Below, piece by piece: positions 1-5,489 of a DNA stretch of 7,135 bases. The stretch is from the NCBI GenBank assembly GCA_026993705.1, contig JALWSJ010000122.1:1-7135 (forward strand), given 5' to 3'. Made by a program: the position numbers and the translations under genes. Every line of letters begins with the position of its first letter. Position 1 is the stretch's first letter. The notes under the pieces were generated by a model. It was not told the origin of the DNA. It did no database searches and saw only the letters and a list, made by a program, of their open reading frames with translations. The DNA comes from Flavobacteriales bacterium (GTDB lineage Bacteria > Bacteroidota > Bacteroidia > Flavobacteriales_D > Parvicellaceae).

Positions 1-315
1 ATAAAAACCAAAGCATTTTCGGCAATGGAGCATCAAACAGATATTCAACTACTACAAATAAAAGAGCAAATGGAACTCTTAGCCCAACAAGCTAAAAAAA
101 TCCAACAACGCGTTGATATATCCAAACAAATCTACAACGCCAAAATTCGTTTTGAACCACTCATCAATCATGTTTATTATCTCTACGAAAACAAAGAGGG
201 AGAAAAGTTATTAATCATGGTTGCCCCAAACGATTGGGGAAGACGCGGTTGTCCTTATACATTTATCGCTTCGGTACGGCTACTCGCCGACCATACATGG
301 GATATTGTTTCGTGA
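1..315 (+). CDS. DUF2452 domain protein, C-terminal part (5' end outside window)
   Basis: The frame is open from base 1 to a TGA at 313-315, so the gene begins before the window. The first ATG (25) lies inside the protein and is probably not the start. The visible ~104 residues contain a helical, glutamine- and lysine-rich segment (LLQIKEQMELLAQQAKKIQ), then FEPLINHVYYLYENKEG, a hydrophobic strand, PNDWGR, and an ending in LLADHTWDIVS. From memory this matches the DUF2452 family, small cytoplasmic proteins common in Bacteroidota with no established function; a full-length member would be roughly 150 residues. The stop overlaps the likely GTG start of the pseudouridine synthase gene, so the two are translationally linked. 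Codons are rich in A and C, as in the next gene but unlike everything right of position 1020. Confidence 0.8.
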   Translation: MKTKAFSAMEHQTDIQLLQIKEQMELLAQQAKKIQQRVDISKQIYNAKIRFEPLINHVYYLYENKEGEKLLIMVAPNDWGRRGCPYTFIASVRLLADHTWDIVS

Positions 316-1016
316 ATCAGTTAAACAAACATATAGAAAATCCATTGGTGCTTTTTGAAGATGAGCATATACTCATTGTCAATAAACCGAATAATATTCT
401 CATTCATCATTCATACTACGCACGAAACATTAAAGACCAAACTTTGCTAGAGCGAATAAAAGATGAGTTAGGTATTGTTTGCTATCCTGTACACCGATTG
501 GATAGAAAAACTTCGGGCGTTTTACTTCTTACAAAAAACAAAGAAGACGTTTCTATTTTTCAAGGCTTATTTTTCCGCAATGAAATACAGAAAAAATACA
601 TCGGCATTGTTCGTGGACACACACCTAAAGAAAAGATAATAGATACACCAGTCAAAAATCCAGATACTGGTAAATACAAAGAAGCTCTTACCTTTTTAGA
701 AACGCTACAATCTACAACGTTTAACATACCGGTTCACCCATACTCTACATCACGGTATAGTTTGATTCGCTTAACCCCAAAAACAGGTCGAATGCACCAA
801 CTACGTATCCACCTCAACAAAATCAGCCATCCTTTGGTAGGTGACTATAAATACGGCGACCGATTTCACAATCGAATGTATGAGCAAAATTTTGATGCTC
901 CTATCTTATTTTTACATGCCGAGAATCTTCAATTCATGCACCCATTTACGAAAGAAACAATCAACATACAAGCACCGCCCCCACTCGTTTGCAAGAAGGT
1001 ACTTAACCAAGTTTAA
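312..1016 (+). CDS. truC: tRNA pseudouridine synthase, RluA family, TruC type
   Basis: Converts a uridine in RNA to pseudouridine; TruC acts on U65 of tRNAs. With the GTG start the protein has 234 residues. The RluA catalytic motif HRLDRKTSG is at about 61-69, with the catalytic Asp at 64. An early strand-turn FEDEHILIVNKP is at 15-26. The TruC-like block RLTPKTGRMHQLRIHL (153-168) is followed by HPLVGDYKYGDR and LHAENLQF. There is no S4 domain, as in TruC and RluA and unlike RluB/C/D. The frame is open upstream to ATG 234 and contains ATG 297. I prefer GTG 312 because family members begin just before the ILxEDE segment and because it gives a 4-nt overlap (GTGA) with the DUF2452 stop; ATG 297 is the main alternative. 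The gene lies 5 nt before the S4-domain gene. Substrate assignment to tRNA U65 is by family resemblance only. Confidence 0.88.
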   Translation: MNQLNKHIENPLVLFEDEHILIVNKPNNILIHHSYYARNIKDQTLLERIKDELGIVCYPVHRLDRKTSGVLLLTKNKEDVSIFQGLFFRNEIQKKYIGIVRGHTPKEKIIDTPVKNPDTGKYKEALTFLETLQSTTFNIPVHPYSTSRYSLIRLTPKTGRMHQLRIHLNKISHPLVGDYKYGDRFHNRMYEQNFDAPILFLHAENLQFMHPFTKETINIQAPPPLVCKKVLNQV

Positions 1017-1021
1017 CCATT

Positions 1022-1387
1022 ATGCGATTAGATAAATTTATTTGGGCAATTAGACTAGCAAAATCGAGAAGTGTTTCTGCCAAAATGTGCAATAATGAAA
1101 AAGTGATGCTAGAAGGTAAATTTGTAAAAGGTTCTAAAGAAGTAAAAATCGGCAATACTTTTAGCATAAAACAAGTGCCTATTTGGAGAAGTTTTAAAGT
1201 GTTGGATATTCCTAAATCGAGGGTTGGGGCAAAACTTGTACCGTCATTGATAGTGGAAACTACTCCGCAAGAAGATTTGGATTTACTGGAAGAAATACAA
1301 CGCCAAAACAGGCAGAACAAAAGCCTCGGTATTAAAGGAAGACCTACGAAAAAAGACAGGCGAAGTTTGGATGATTTTTTGTCGTAA
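1022..1387 (+). CDS. hslR: RNA-binding S4 domain protein, Hsp15 (HslR)-like
   Basis: A 121-residue protein that opens directly with an S4 RNA-binding domain (MRLDKFIWAIRLAKSRSVS..., residues 1 to about 60, including the KVMLEGKFVKGSKEVKIGN turn). The segment VLDIPKSRVGAKLV and the basic tail GRPTKKDRRSLDDFL (about 105-120) are the hallmarks I know from Bacteroidota Hsp15-like proteins. E. coli Hsp15 binds free 50S subunits that carry a stalled nascent chain with peptidyl-tRNA, and related small S4 proteins (RqcP) serve ribosome rescue. A role in handling stalled 50S particles or in rRNA binding is therefore inferred. It starts 5 nt after the truC stop, without a Shine-Dalgarno, and is the last gene of the operon. 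Its plus strand is G-rich, whereas truC is C-rich. The ATG at 1022 agrees with the family start. Confidence 0.85.
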   Translation: MRLDKFIWAIRLAKSRSVSAKMCNNEKVMLEGKFVKGSKEVKIGNTFSIKQVPIWRSFKVLDIPKSRVGAKLVPSLIVETTPQEDLDLLEEIQRQNRQNKSLGIKGRPTKKDRRSLDDFLS

Positions 1388-1484
1388 GGTGTTTTTTTTA
1401 GTTTAGATTTTTTTATTGTCTAAAGAAACTAAATTCTGTTTTCCTTGCACTTACCTGTCTTGTGTTAGGGATAGAAACGGCATC

Positions 1485-1517
1485 CTTTTGGTTTGTTTGC
1501 TTTATGCAAACCAAAAG
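1485..1517 (+). repeat. Inverted repeat P2 of copy A
   Basis: CTTTTGGTTTG (1485-1495) pairs perfectly over 11 bp with CAAACCAAAAG (1507-1517), leaving an 11-nt loop. An alternative 6-bp pairing of GTTTGC (1495-1500) with GCAAAC (1506-1511) competes for the tip. The base (CTTTTG/CAAAAG) is shared with copy B; the upper part is not. Confidence 0.75.
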
Positions 1518-1535
1518 ATATAGTGTATAGCCCGA

Positions 1536-1593
1536 CCCCAAAAAGAAAAAAGAAGCGTTCCCAATGAGGAATGCTTCTTTTTTCTTTTTGGGG
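1536..1593 (+). repeat. Long 26-bp inverted repeat P3 of copy A
   Basis: Left arm 1536-1561 begins CCCCAAAAAG and ends GCGTTCC; right arm 1568-1593 begins GGAATGC and ends CTTTTTGGGG. All 26 positions pair, 25 Watson-Crick and one G1557·T1572 wobble, around the loop CAATGA. No T tract follows (AACGCCCAAATCC), so it is not a textbook intrinsic terminator, although such a stem could still affect transcript ends. It is the last hairpin of the repeated element. Confidence 0.8.
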
Positions 1594-1647
1594 AACGCCC
1601 AAATCCTAATTATTCGTAAAAAGAAGAAAGAACCAAGTACTTTTATT

Positions 1648-1655
1648 TATCTTTG
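1648..1655 (+). promoter_or_regulatory. Bacteroidota -7 promoter element TATCTTTG
   Basis: TATCTTTG matches the TAnnTTTG -7 consensus of the Bacteroidota housekeeping sigma factor. It ends 21 nt before ATG 1677, which predicts a very short 5' leader. No clear TTG is visible at the -33 distance, so only half of the promoter is supported. It would serve the duplicated-domain gene and, through it, aroE. Confidence 0.5.
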
Positions 1656-1676
1656 CTTTTCTTATAAAAATTAGTT

Positions 1677-2435
1677 ATGAAATTTAGTAAACGCTTACGG
1701 TTGTATTTGGTTGGAGTTGGGATTGGAGTGCTTTTGTCTTTTATTATTTTTGATGGTAGAGGATGCGAATGGTTGCCGTCTAACCGGGTTTTGGATGCGA
1801 TACAGAATAGTAAGATTGTTATTTCGGAGCGTGATAAATGTATTTCGGAGTGTGAAGGAATTAGTGTGGATGAGATTTATGGTTTGATTGAATCGGGGGA
1901 TGTGAATTTTGGGGAGAGCGATGTGCGGGTTAGGAACTATAAAATAACGGATGGGGATTTGACGCTTTTTATTAAGTTGTCGGAATTTGATACGATGTCT
2001 TCTATTAATCATATTCAGCATGAAAATTCGTGTAAGGAGTGTGAAGGGGTGGATTCTAATACATTTGTGCTGTTGTATAAGCCTAATGATTTGGTTTTGA
2101 AAAAGTTGAGAGGCTTGTCTATTTCGATTAAGGAAAAGGCTTTGTGTGAGTTTGAGTGTTTTGGATTGACAGAAAATAGTGCCGAAAAGGTTTTGGAGGA
2201 TGGTGAGATTTTGTTCGATAAGAGTTTCCCGAACAGGAAACCCAATCCTGTGTATTATATAAAGCAACGTTTTGGAGGTGTGGATTATTTGTTTTGGGTA
2301 GAGCAGGGGGCGACGAAAGTTCGTTTTTTGCATGTGGTAAAATACAATCCGTCTCTTTTGAGTGAGAAGGATAGCGAGACGTTAAGTCTGTTGTTTGAGA
2401 TGTCGCATGAGTTGAAGGATTGTAATTGTAATTAG
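1677..2435 (+). CDS. Membrane-anchored protein with two tandem CxxxC domains (DUF4258-like)
   Basis: 252 residues. A basic N-terminus (MKFSKRLRLY) precedes a single hydrophobic segment at about 9-25 ending FDGRGCEWLPSNRV, so the protein is probably anchored in the inner membrane by an uncleaved N-terminal helix. The remainder is an internal duplication. Repeat 1 (about 38-124) and repeat 2 (about 139-252) both begin VL-x8-9-I.I, carry a CxxxC pair (C55/C59 and C157/C161), then a glycine-bearing segment (ESGDVNF, EDGEILF), then two beta strands, and end with closely spaced cysteines (C119/C122 and C249/C251). I recall Bacteroidota proteins with this N-terminus annotated as DUF4258-containing, but the assignment is tentative and no function is known to me. 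The paired cysteines could form disulfides or bind metal. The gene has a TAnnTTTG promoter element and lies 15 nt before aroE. Codons are strongly G+T-rich. Confidence 0.75.
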   Translation: MKFSKRLRLYLVGVGIGVLLSFIIFDGRGCEWLPSNRVLDAIQNSKIVISERDKCISECEGISVDEIYGLIESGDVNFGESDVRVRNYKITDGDLTLFIKLSEFDTMSSINHIQHENSCKECEGVDSNTFVLLYKPNDLVLKKLRGLSISIKEKALCEFECFGLTENSAEKVLEDGEILFDKSFPNRKPNPVYYIKQRFGGVDYLFWVEQGATKVRFLHVVKYNPSLLSEKDSETLSLLFEMSHELKDCNCN

Positions 2436-2450
2436 GTTTATTTATTGGTT

Positions 2451-3236
2451 ATGGAAGATGTAAAGTTTGCTTTATTGGGAAAGAGGTTGTCTCATTCTTT
2501 TTCGGCTTCGTATTTTGAGGAGAAATTTAAGCGTTTGGGGTTGGAGAATTATTCGTATTCCAATCTTGAACTGGATGATTTGTCCTTTTTGAGAGATAAG
2601 GTAAAGGGGGGTAAAGGATTTAATGTTACGATTCCTTATAAAGAGTCGGTTCTTCCTTATTTGGATGAGTTGGATTTGGTAGCATCGGAAGTAGGGGCTG
2701 TGAATACGGTAAAGGTTTTGAGGAATAAGGAAGGAGGGATTTTATTAAGAGGGTATAATACGGATGTGTATGGTTTTCATCAGTTGATAAAGCCGTTTTT
2801 TAAGTCTAGACATGATAGAGCATTGATTTTAGGCACGGGAGGTGCGGCAAAGGCTGTGGCTTATTTGTTGAGAAAGCAATATGGTGTTACGGTGTTGTTT
2901 GTTTCGCGTGGAGAAACAAAAGGAAATGTCATCAATTGGCGAGATGTTAATGATAATGTAGTTCGGTTTCATAAATTGATTGTAAACACAACTCCTTTGG
3001 GAATGTTTCCGGAGGTGGATACTGCTCCTGAAATGCCAATGGATGAAATCGGTAAAGAACATTTGGTGATTGATTTGGTTTATAATCCGGAGCAAACATT
3101 GTTTTTGAAAAGGGCTCGAGATAGAGGAGCGGTAACCTTGGGCGGATTGACAATGTTGCAACAACAGGCAGAAAAAGCATGGGAAATTTGGAATACAGAT
3201 GAAAATGATATAAATTTAAACAGTTACTTTGTTTAA
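2451..3236 (+). CDS. aroE: Shikimate dehydrogenase (NADP+)
   Basis: Reduces 3-dehydroshikimate to shikimate with NADPH in the shikimate pathway of aromatic amino-acid synthesis; cytoplasmic. 261 residues from ATG 2451, close to the usual size. The shikimate-binding motif SHSFS is at 14-18 and NVTIPYK at 58-64 ends in the catalytic Lys64. GAVNTV (82-87) and GYNTD (101-105, catalytic-partner Asp105) follow. The Rossmann loop ILGTGGAAKAV is at 126-136, with VSRGETK at 151-157 (Arg153 and Lys157 placed to hold the NADP phosphate), then NTTPLGM (179-185). The C-terminal GGLTMLQQQAEKAWEIW carries the conserved Gln. An in-frame TTG at 2445 gives two more residues, but ATG 2451 is the better start. 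All key residues are present. It follows the duplicated-domain gene by 15 nt and is probably cotranscribed with it. Confidence 0.96.
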   Translation: MEDVKFALLGKRLSHSFSASYFEEKFKRLGLENYSYSNLELDDLSFLRDKVKGGKGFNVTIPYKESVLPYLDELDLVASEVGAVNTVKVLRNKEGGILLRGYNTDVYGFHQLIKPFFKSRHDRALILGTGGAAKAVAYLLRKQYGVTVLFVSRGETKGNVINWRDVNDNVVRFHKLIVNTTPLGMFPEVDTAPEMPMDEIGKEHLVIDLVYNPEQTLFLKRARDRGAVTLGGLTMLQQQAEKAWEIWNTDENDINLNSYFV

Positions 3237-3280
3237 GAATGGTTACTATTTTAATCAGTTTTGGAAAAATGAACAAATAA

Positions 3281-3286
3281 AAGGAG
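3281..3286 (+). promoter_or_regulatory. Strong Shine-Dalgarno AAGGAG before the T9SS cargo gene
   Basis: AAGGAG ends 4 nt before ATG 3291. None of the other plus-strand starts in the window (1022, 1677, 2451, 5004, 5201, 5490) has a comparable purine box, as expected for Bacteroidota, whose anti-Shine-Dalgarno is largely sequestered. The site supports the choice of ATG 3291 as start. Confidence 0.55.
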
Positions 3287-3290
3287 TAAG

Positions 3291-4934
3291 ATGAGGATAA
3301 TAATAATTGCAATTTTAAGTTTGTTGACGTATTCGGTTTTAGGGCAATACGATACGATACGTTGTGCGGATGAGGTAATTGATACAGTTTTGTACGTGCA
3401 TACAAAAAACAGTAGTTTGGTGGCTCTTTCGGTAAATAATCATAATGAGGGGAATACAGCAGATCCTACGGATGGTTATATTGCTTACGGTCAATTGTTT
3501 GAGGCACCGGATTCAGTAACGCTAAGAGGGTATTGTTTTTACGGTTTTGTGTATAGCGGTTCGGCAGATACGCTTGTGGCTAAAGTCTATAAGACAAGTG
3601 CGTCAGGGGCACTTGATTCGCTTGTAGATTCTACACGAGTGCCGGTTTCGTTAATGCAAAATTATAATGGAGATTTGTATAGCGATACGATACAACTTTG
3701 TGTTGATTTTGCCACGCCGATAAGAATGAAGGGAAATTATGTAATTGCCTTAGAGAATAATGGTCCTTCCGATATGTATTTGGTGAGAACGACCGATGGG
3801 CAACAAGAAGATTTGGCTTATACTTATTATTATTGGGGGAATAATCATAATTATGACGGGTGGTATGAAACGTATTCTTCATTTGGCTCTTTATGGGATT
3901 TTGATGTGTTGGTTGAGCCTATTGTATCGTATAATGTAAGTGCAGAATTTGTAGTTACCTCGGATACCAAATGTTTTGGAGATACTTTAAAGGTGGTAAG
4001 TAGTAGTTTGTTGGTGGAAGATTCATTGCTGTATAACAGAATGTATAATCCGGATTATGCTAATTATTGGCCTACATCCGGTTTTGTTTATAATTATGGA
4101 GATACAGTGGTGGTTGATACTTTTCATGTTTATACTACTCCGGGTAGTTATAATGCTTATTTCATAGGAGCGACAAATTTTTCGGGGTGGACTTTTTCCG
4201 ATTATAATTTGATGTGTCCTTATACGGCAAATGCTTATCAAATTGATATTTCTTTGGGTTACGATACTTCTATTTGTCATGATTCTTTAGTGTTGACTCC
4301 CGGACAATATTTTGATAGCTATTTATGGAGTACTTCGGATACGACGGATTTGTTAAGGGTTTATGCTGATTCGTTAAATACCGGAGAGAATGAAATAAGT
4401 GTAAGGACTATTTACAGTGGTTGTGAAAGTTATGATACGATTGTTATTACAGCGAATGAATTATCGGTTGATTTGGGTGCCGATACAACCCTTTGTTTAA
4501 ATCAAGAGTTGACTTTGTTTACCGGGATTGATGGAATACATACGTGGAGTAGCGGACAATTAACCGATACGATTGTGATAGGGACATTTAATACGCCTGA
4601 TTCGTTGTATTATTCTGTAGAAGTGGAGAGCGATAACGGGTGTTTAGGAAGTGATACGATTTTGGTTGTGGTTGATAATTGTTTGGGAATAGAAGAACGT
4701 AATGGAGTAGAATTTTCACTTTATCCCAATCCTGCCGGAGAAAGCGTAACGATTGATGTGCAAGGAAGAGCAATTCTAAAAATTGTTGACGTGAGTGGTA
4801 GAGTTGTTTTGCAAAGAAGACAAATTGTTAATAAGCAAAGACTGGATGTAAGTGCTTTAGAAAGTGGGAGTTATTTAGTGTTGGTTGAAAAAGAAGGAGA
4901 AGTTTATCAACAAAAGCTACAAATTATAAAATAA
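3291..4934 (+). CDS. Secreted multidomain protein with T9SS type A C-terminal sorting domain
   Basis: 547 residues. A signal peptide, MRIIIIAILSLLTYSVLG, is probably cleaved before or after Gln19, sending the protein to the periplasm. The N-terminal half (about 60-210) is beta-rich with many aromatic and Asp-Thr residues and resembles a jelly-roll or binding module. Residues about 215-325 look PKD-like (FHVYTTPGSYNAYFIGAT). Two Ig-like units follow at about 320-388 and 391-463, each opening with DxxICxxxxL or DTTLCLNQELTL and closing near a GC...DTI motif. The last ~75 residues (FSLYPNPAGESVTID, VSGRVV, DVSALESGSYLVLV, final LQIIK) are a T9SS type A sorting domain, which directs passage across the outer membrane and attachment or release. 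No catalytic motif is visible, so an adhesin-like or binding role is inferred. Flanking genes are housekeeping and give no hint of the ligand. Confidence 0.88.
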   Translation: MRIIIIAILSLLTYSVLGQYDTIRCADEVIDTVLYVHTKNSSLVALSVNNHNEGNTADPTDGYIAYGQLFEAPDSVTLRGYCFYGFVYSGSADTLVAKVYKTSASGALDSLVDSTRVPVSLMQNYNGDLYSDTIQLCVDFATPIRMKGNYVIALENNGPSDMYLVRTTDGQQEDLAYTYYYWGNNHNYDGWYETYSSFGSLWDFDVLVEPIVSYNVSAEFVVTSDTKCFGDTLKVVSSSLLVEDSLLYNRMYNPDYANYWPTSGFVYNYGDTVVVDTFHVYTTPGSYNAYFIGATNFSGWTFSDYNLMCPYTANAYQIDISLGYDTSICHDSLVLTPGQYFDSYLWSTSDTTDLLRVYADSLNTGENEISVRTIYSGCESYDTIVITANELSVDLGADTTLCLNQELTLFTGIDGIHTWSSGQLTDTIVIGTFNTPDSLYYSVEVESDNGCLGSDTILVVVDNCLGIEERNGVEFSLYPNPAGESVTIDVQGRAILKIVDVSGRVVLQRRQIVNKQRLDVSALESGSYLVLVEKEGEVYQQKLQIIK

Positions 4935-4938
4935 GATG

Positions 4939-4968
4939 TTGCAAATAAAAAGATTATGTTTATCTTTG
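4939..4968 (+). promoter_or_regulatory. Promoter of rpmG (TTG / TATCTTTG)
   Basis: TTG at 4939-4941 and TATCTTTG at 4961-4968 are separated by 19 nt, a good match to the Bacteroidota -33/-7 arrangement. It starts 5 nt after the stop of the T9SS gene and leaves about 35 nt to ATG 5004. It gives the two small ribosome-related genes their own transcription start. Confidence 0.7.
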
Positions 4969-5003
4969 CGAACTTGAAATTAACTAATTAAGATTTTATA
5001 GAG

Positions 5004-5189
5004 ATGGCAAAAGCTAAAGGAAATAGAATACAAGTGATACTAGAGTGTACAGAGCACAAGAAATCAGGTATGCCGGGAACTTCTAGGTACATAACTACCA
5101 AAAATAGAAAAAATACACCGGAGAGAATTGAATTGAGAAAGTATAACCCGATTTTGAAGAGATATACTTTACATAAAGAAATAAAATAA
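5004..5189 (+). CDS. rpmG: 50S ribosomal protein L33 (bL33)
   Basis: A 61-residue basic protein of the large ribosomal subunit, bound near the E site. MAKAKGNRIQVILECTEHK, RYITTKNRKNTPERIELRKYNP and LKRYTLHKEIK are typical of bL33. Only one cysteine (Cys15) is present and the CxxC pairs of the zinc-binding paralogue are missing, so this is the zinc-independent (C-minus) form. It has its own promoter and is followed 11 nt later by the DUF4295 gene, the usual Bacteroidota pairing. rpmB, commonly the gene in front, is not here. Confidence 0.96.
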   Translation: MAKAKGNRIQVILECTEHKKSGMPGTSRYITTKNRKNTPERIELRKYNPILKRYTLHKEIK

Positions 5190-5200
5190 TTTTTTGAAAA

Positions 5201-5356
5201 ATGGCAAAGAAAGTAGTAGCATCCTTACAAAAAGGAGGAGGAAAACAACACACAAAAGTGATTAAAATGGTGAAATCTCCAAAAACAGGAGCGTATTCAT
5301 TTAGAGAAGAAATAGTACACAACGATAAAGTTAACGAGTTTTTCTCGAAGAAATAA
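5201..5356 (+). CDS. DUF4295 small basic protein (Bacteroidota ribosome-associated)
   Basis: 51 residues: MAKKVVASLQKGGGKQHTK, then VIKMVKSPKTGAYSF, REEIVHNDKVNEFFSKK. The core IKMVKSPKTGAYSF is diagnostic for DUF4295, a phylum-restricted protein encoded directly after rpmG. I believe this is the protein described as bL38 in the Flavobacterium johnsoniae ribosome structure, but I state that from memory. A structural role on the 50S subunit is inferred from the position and the basic composition. ATG 5201 follows the rpmG stop by 11 nt with no Shine-Dalgarno, and the TAA at 5354-5356 is followed by a terminator. The KGGGKQHTK loop near the N-terminus seems somewhat different from the forms I remember. 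Confidence 0.9.
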   Translation: MAKKVVASLQKGGGKQHTKVIKMVKSPKTGAYSFREEIVHNDKVNEFFSKK

Positions 5357-5380
5357 TATTGTTGTTTATCATTAAAATAG

Positions 5381-5411
5381 AGCCTTGTAAATAATTTACA
5401 AGGCTTTTTTT
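5381..5411 (+). terminator. Intrinsic terminator after rpmG-DUF4295
   Basis: AGCCTTGTAAA (5381-5391) pairs perfectly over 11 bp with TTTACAAGGCT (5395-5405) around a 3-nt loop, and the right arm runs directly into a tract of seven T (5405-5411). It lies 25 nt after the DUF4295 stop and closes the two-gene ribosomal unit. Confidence 0.93.
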
Positions 5412-5412
5412 G

Positions 5413-5439
5413 TTGGAACAAAAAAAGTGAATATATTTC
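5413..5439 (+). promoter_or_regulatory. Possible siaC promoter (weak)
   Basis: TATATTTC (5432-5439) is one base off TAnnTTTG, with a TTG at 5413-5415, 16 nt upstream, which is shorter than usual. It lies between the terminator and ATG 5490, where a promoter is needed. Confidence 0.3.
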
Positions 5440-5489
5440 GGTAGAAAATTCTAAGAGATTACGATAGTGTAGTGGAAAAACAATAAACA

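Larger units (their letters stand above)
1408..1600 (+). ncRNA. Structured intergenic element, copy A (putative RNA; two copies in window)
   Basis: Occupies most of the 289-nt gap after hslR. From 5' to 3': P0, an 8-bp hairpin 1408-1415/1421-1428 with loop TTGTC; a variable 30-nt spacer; P1, a closing helix of GTGTT 1462-1466 with AACGC 1594-1598; the conserved block GTTAGGGATAGAAACGGCAT (1464-1483); P2, a perfect 11-bp hairpin 1485-1495/1507-1517; the conserved block ATATAGTGTATAGCCCGACC (1518-1537); P3, a 26-bp hairpin 1536-1561/1568-1593 with loop CAATGA. It then ends in AACGCCC. Copy B at 6875-7068 keeps the blocks and spacing, but P2 and P3 have different sequences that still pair. The structure and repetition are seen directly; that it is a transcribed RNA is inferred. 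It might be a known Bacteroidota RNA family such as Flavo-1, or a REP-like repeat, and P3 could also slow or stop transcription leaving hslR. Confidence 0.6.

Noticed and set aside
1003..1320. 105-codon minus-strand frame opposite the S4-domain gene
   Set aside because: The plus-strand product is clearly Hsp15-like; the opposite frame is a shadow of its codon pattern.
1389..1399. T run after the hslR stop as an intrinsic terminator
   Set aside because: No GC-rich stem precedes the T run; the nearby weak pairing belongs to the A/T-rich P0 region of the element.
1408..1600. Insertion sequence or MITE explanation for the repeat
   Set aside because: There are no transposase, terminal inverted repeats at the outer ends, or target duplications visible. 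Stems differ between copies while the junctions are constant, which fits an RNA better; a REP-like origin cannot be excluded.
1695..2333. 212-codon minus-strand frame opposite the duplicated-domain gene
   Set aside because: The product is Ile/Asn/Arg-rich without a fold signature. The plus-strand frame has a membrane segment and an internal repeat with matched cysteines.
3345..4660. Many short GATACGAT-like repeats in the T9SS gene
   Set aside because: They come from frequent Asp-Thr-(Ile) dipeptides in the beta-sandwich repeats with constant codon choice, and they are not spaced regularly.
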